Assembly (NCBI GenBank): GCA_934167755.1
Contig: CAKPLT010000004.1
Coordinates: 1-64,000, forward strand
Direction of reading: 5' to 3'
From: an uncultured Clostridia bacterium
GTDB taxonomy: Bacteria; Bacillota; Clostridia; TANB77; CAG-508
Length of the DNA: 64,000 nt
Of this stretch, positions 63,940-64,000 are shown piece by piece (the first letter of the stretch is position 1; each line of letters begins with the position of its first letter). Both the position numbers and the translations under genes were made by a program. Below the pieces are notes generated by a model. It saw nothing but the letters and a program-made list of their open reading frames with translations. It had not been told where the DNA came from and searched no databases.

Positions 63940-64000
63940 TCACTTATTAATTTGGTTTAATTCTTGATTTTTCTTTTTCAAATTTTCTATTTCTTCTTCC
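63940..64000 (-). CDS. C-terminal end of a coiled-coil protein, cut by window edge
   Basis: The last 19 codons of a minus-strand gene enter from the right edge: EEEIENLKKKNQELNQINK and TGA. The heptad-like Leu/Ile/Asn and charged residues suggest a coiled coil. It is the gene upstream of the TasA-like gene, but nothing more can be said. Confidence 0.5.
   Translation of the reverse strand, partial: EEEIENLKKKNQELNQINK

Noticed and set aside
1..64000. CRISPR arrays, rRNA, tRNA, transposase genes, replication origin
   Set aside because: I looked for regular repeat-spacer arrays, conserved RNA gene sequences, transposase motifs and DnaA-box clusters and saw none.

Overview
The window is very AT-rich DNA from the chromosome of a Gram-positive, endospore-forming member of the Clostridia (Bacillota), probably an uncultivated gut-type lineage. 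The evidence is the spoVAC-spoVAD-spoVAE operon, bofA next to a yaaL-type DUF2508 gene, a ytxC-type sporulation gene, clostridial-style core genes (uvrA, serS, mtaB, infC-rpmI-rplT) and SipW/TasA-type surface proteins. The taxonomy is inferred from gene content. I found no rRNA, tRNA or CRISPR array.

Layout. 1-2370: a copper operon (csoR, copZ, copA) behind a promoter with a CsoR-type operator in its spacer. 2.5-15.7 kb: mostly housekeeping genes (uvrA, serS, mtaB, a ROK kinase, a RelA/SpoT-domain protein), a lectin-like surface protein, bofA/DUF2508 flanked by inverted repeats, and a prepilin-peptidase-like gene with a tiny pilin-like ORF. 15.8-25.9 kb: a seven-gene, nearly gapless operon (DUF3419 aminocarboxypropyl transferase, CTP-type polyprenol kinase, GNAT, two adenylating ligases, UbiA, PEP-synthase-like phosphotransferase) that looks like an uncharacterised lipid or prenyl-lipid pathway. 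26-28 kb: spoVA genes. 28-40 kb: a long MoxR/DUF58/von Willebrand (Bat-like) membrane operon with a degenerate trypsin-like protein and an HExxH metallopeptidase-like protein. 40-46 kb: nucleotidase, translation genes, DUF4912 plus GH57 glucan-branching enzyme, ytxC. 46-64 kb: a surface and diversification locus.

The best-supported special system is a complete diversity-generating retroelement (DGR) at 50.5-61.3 kb. A reverse transcriptase with the DGR-type SQ motif, an Avd-like helical protein and a MutS-domain-I-like accessory protein sit between a 136-bp template repeat (50563-50698) and the matching variable repeat (52625-52760). The variable repeat is at the 3' end of a 2901-residue surface protein. 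All 16 TR/VR differences lie at coding-strand adenines of the template, the signature of adenine-directed mutagenic homing. The target is downstream of a SipW signal peptidase and TasA/camelysin-like genes, so the diversified lectin domain is probably displayed on or with a cell-surface fibre.

A second, unexpected pattern is that three otherwise intact genes (bofA, mtaB and a batA-like vWA gene) each need one +1 shift. In all three the shift lies exactly at an in-frame CGG codon followed by a Gly codon if the C is skipped. CGG is otherwise almost absent from the window's genes: I found five in-frame cases, in three short plus-strand genes. This could be +1 recoding at a rare codon or a systematic sequence artefact; the sequence alone cannot decide.
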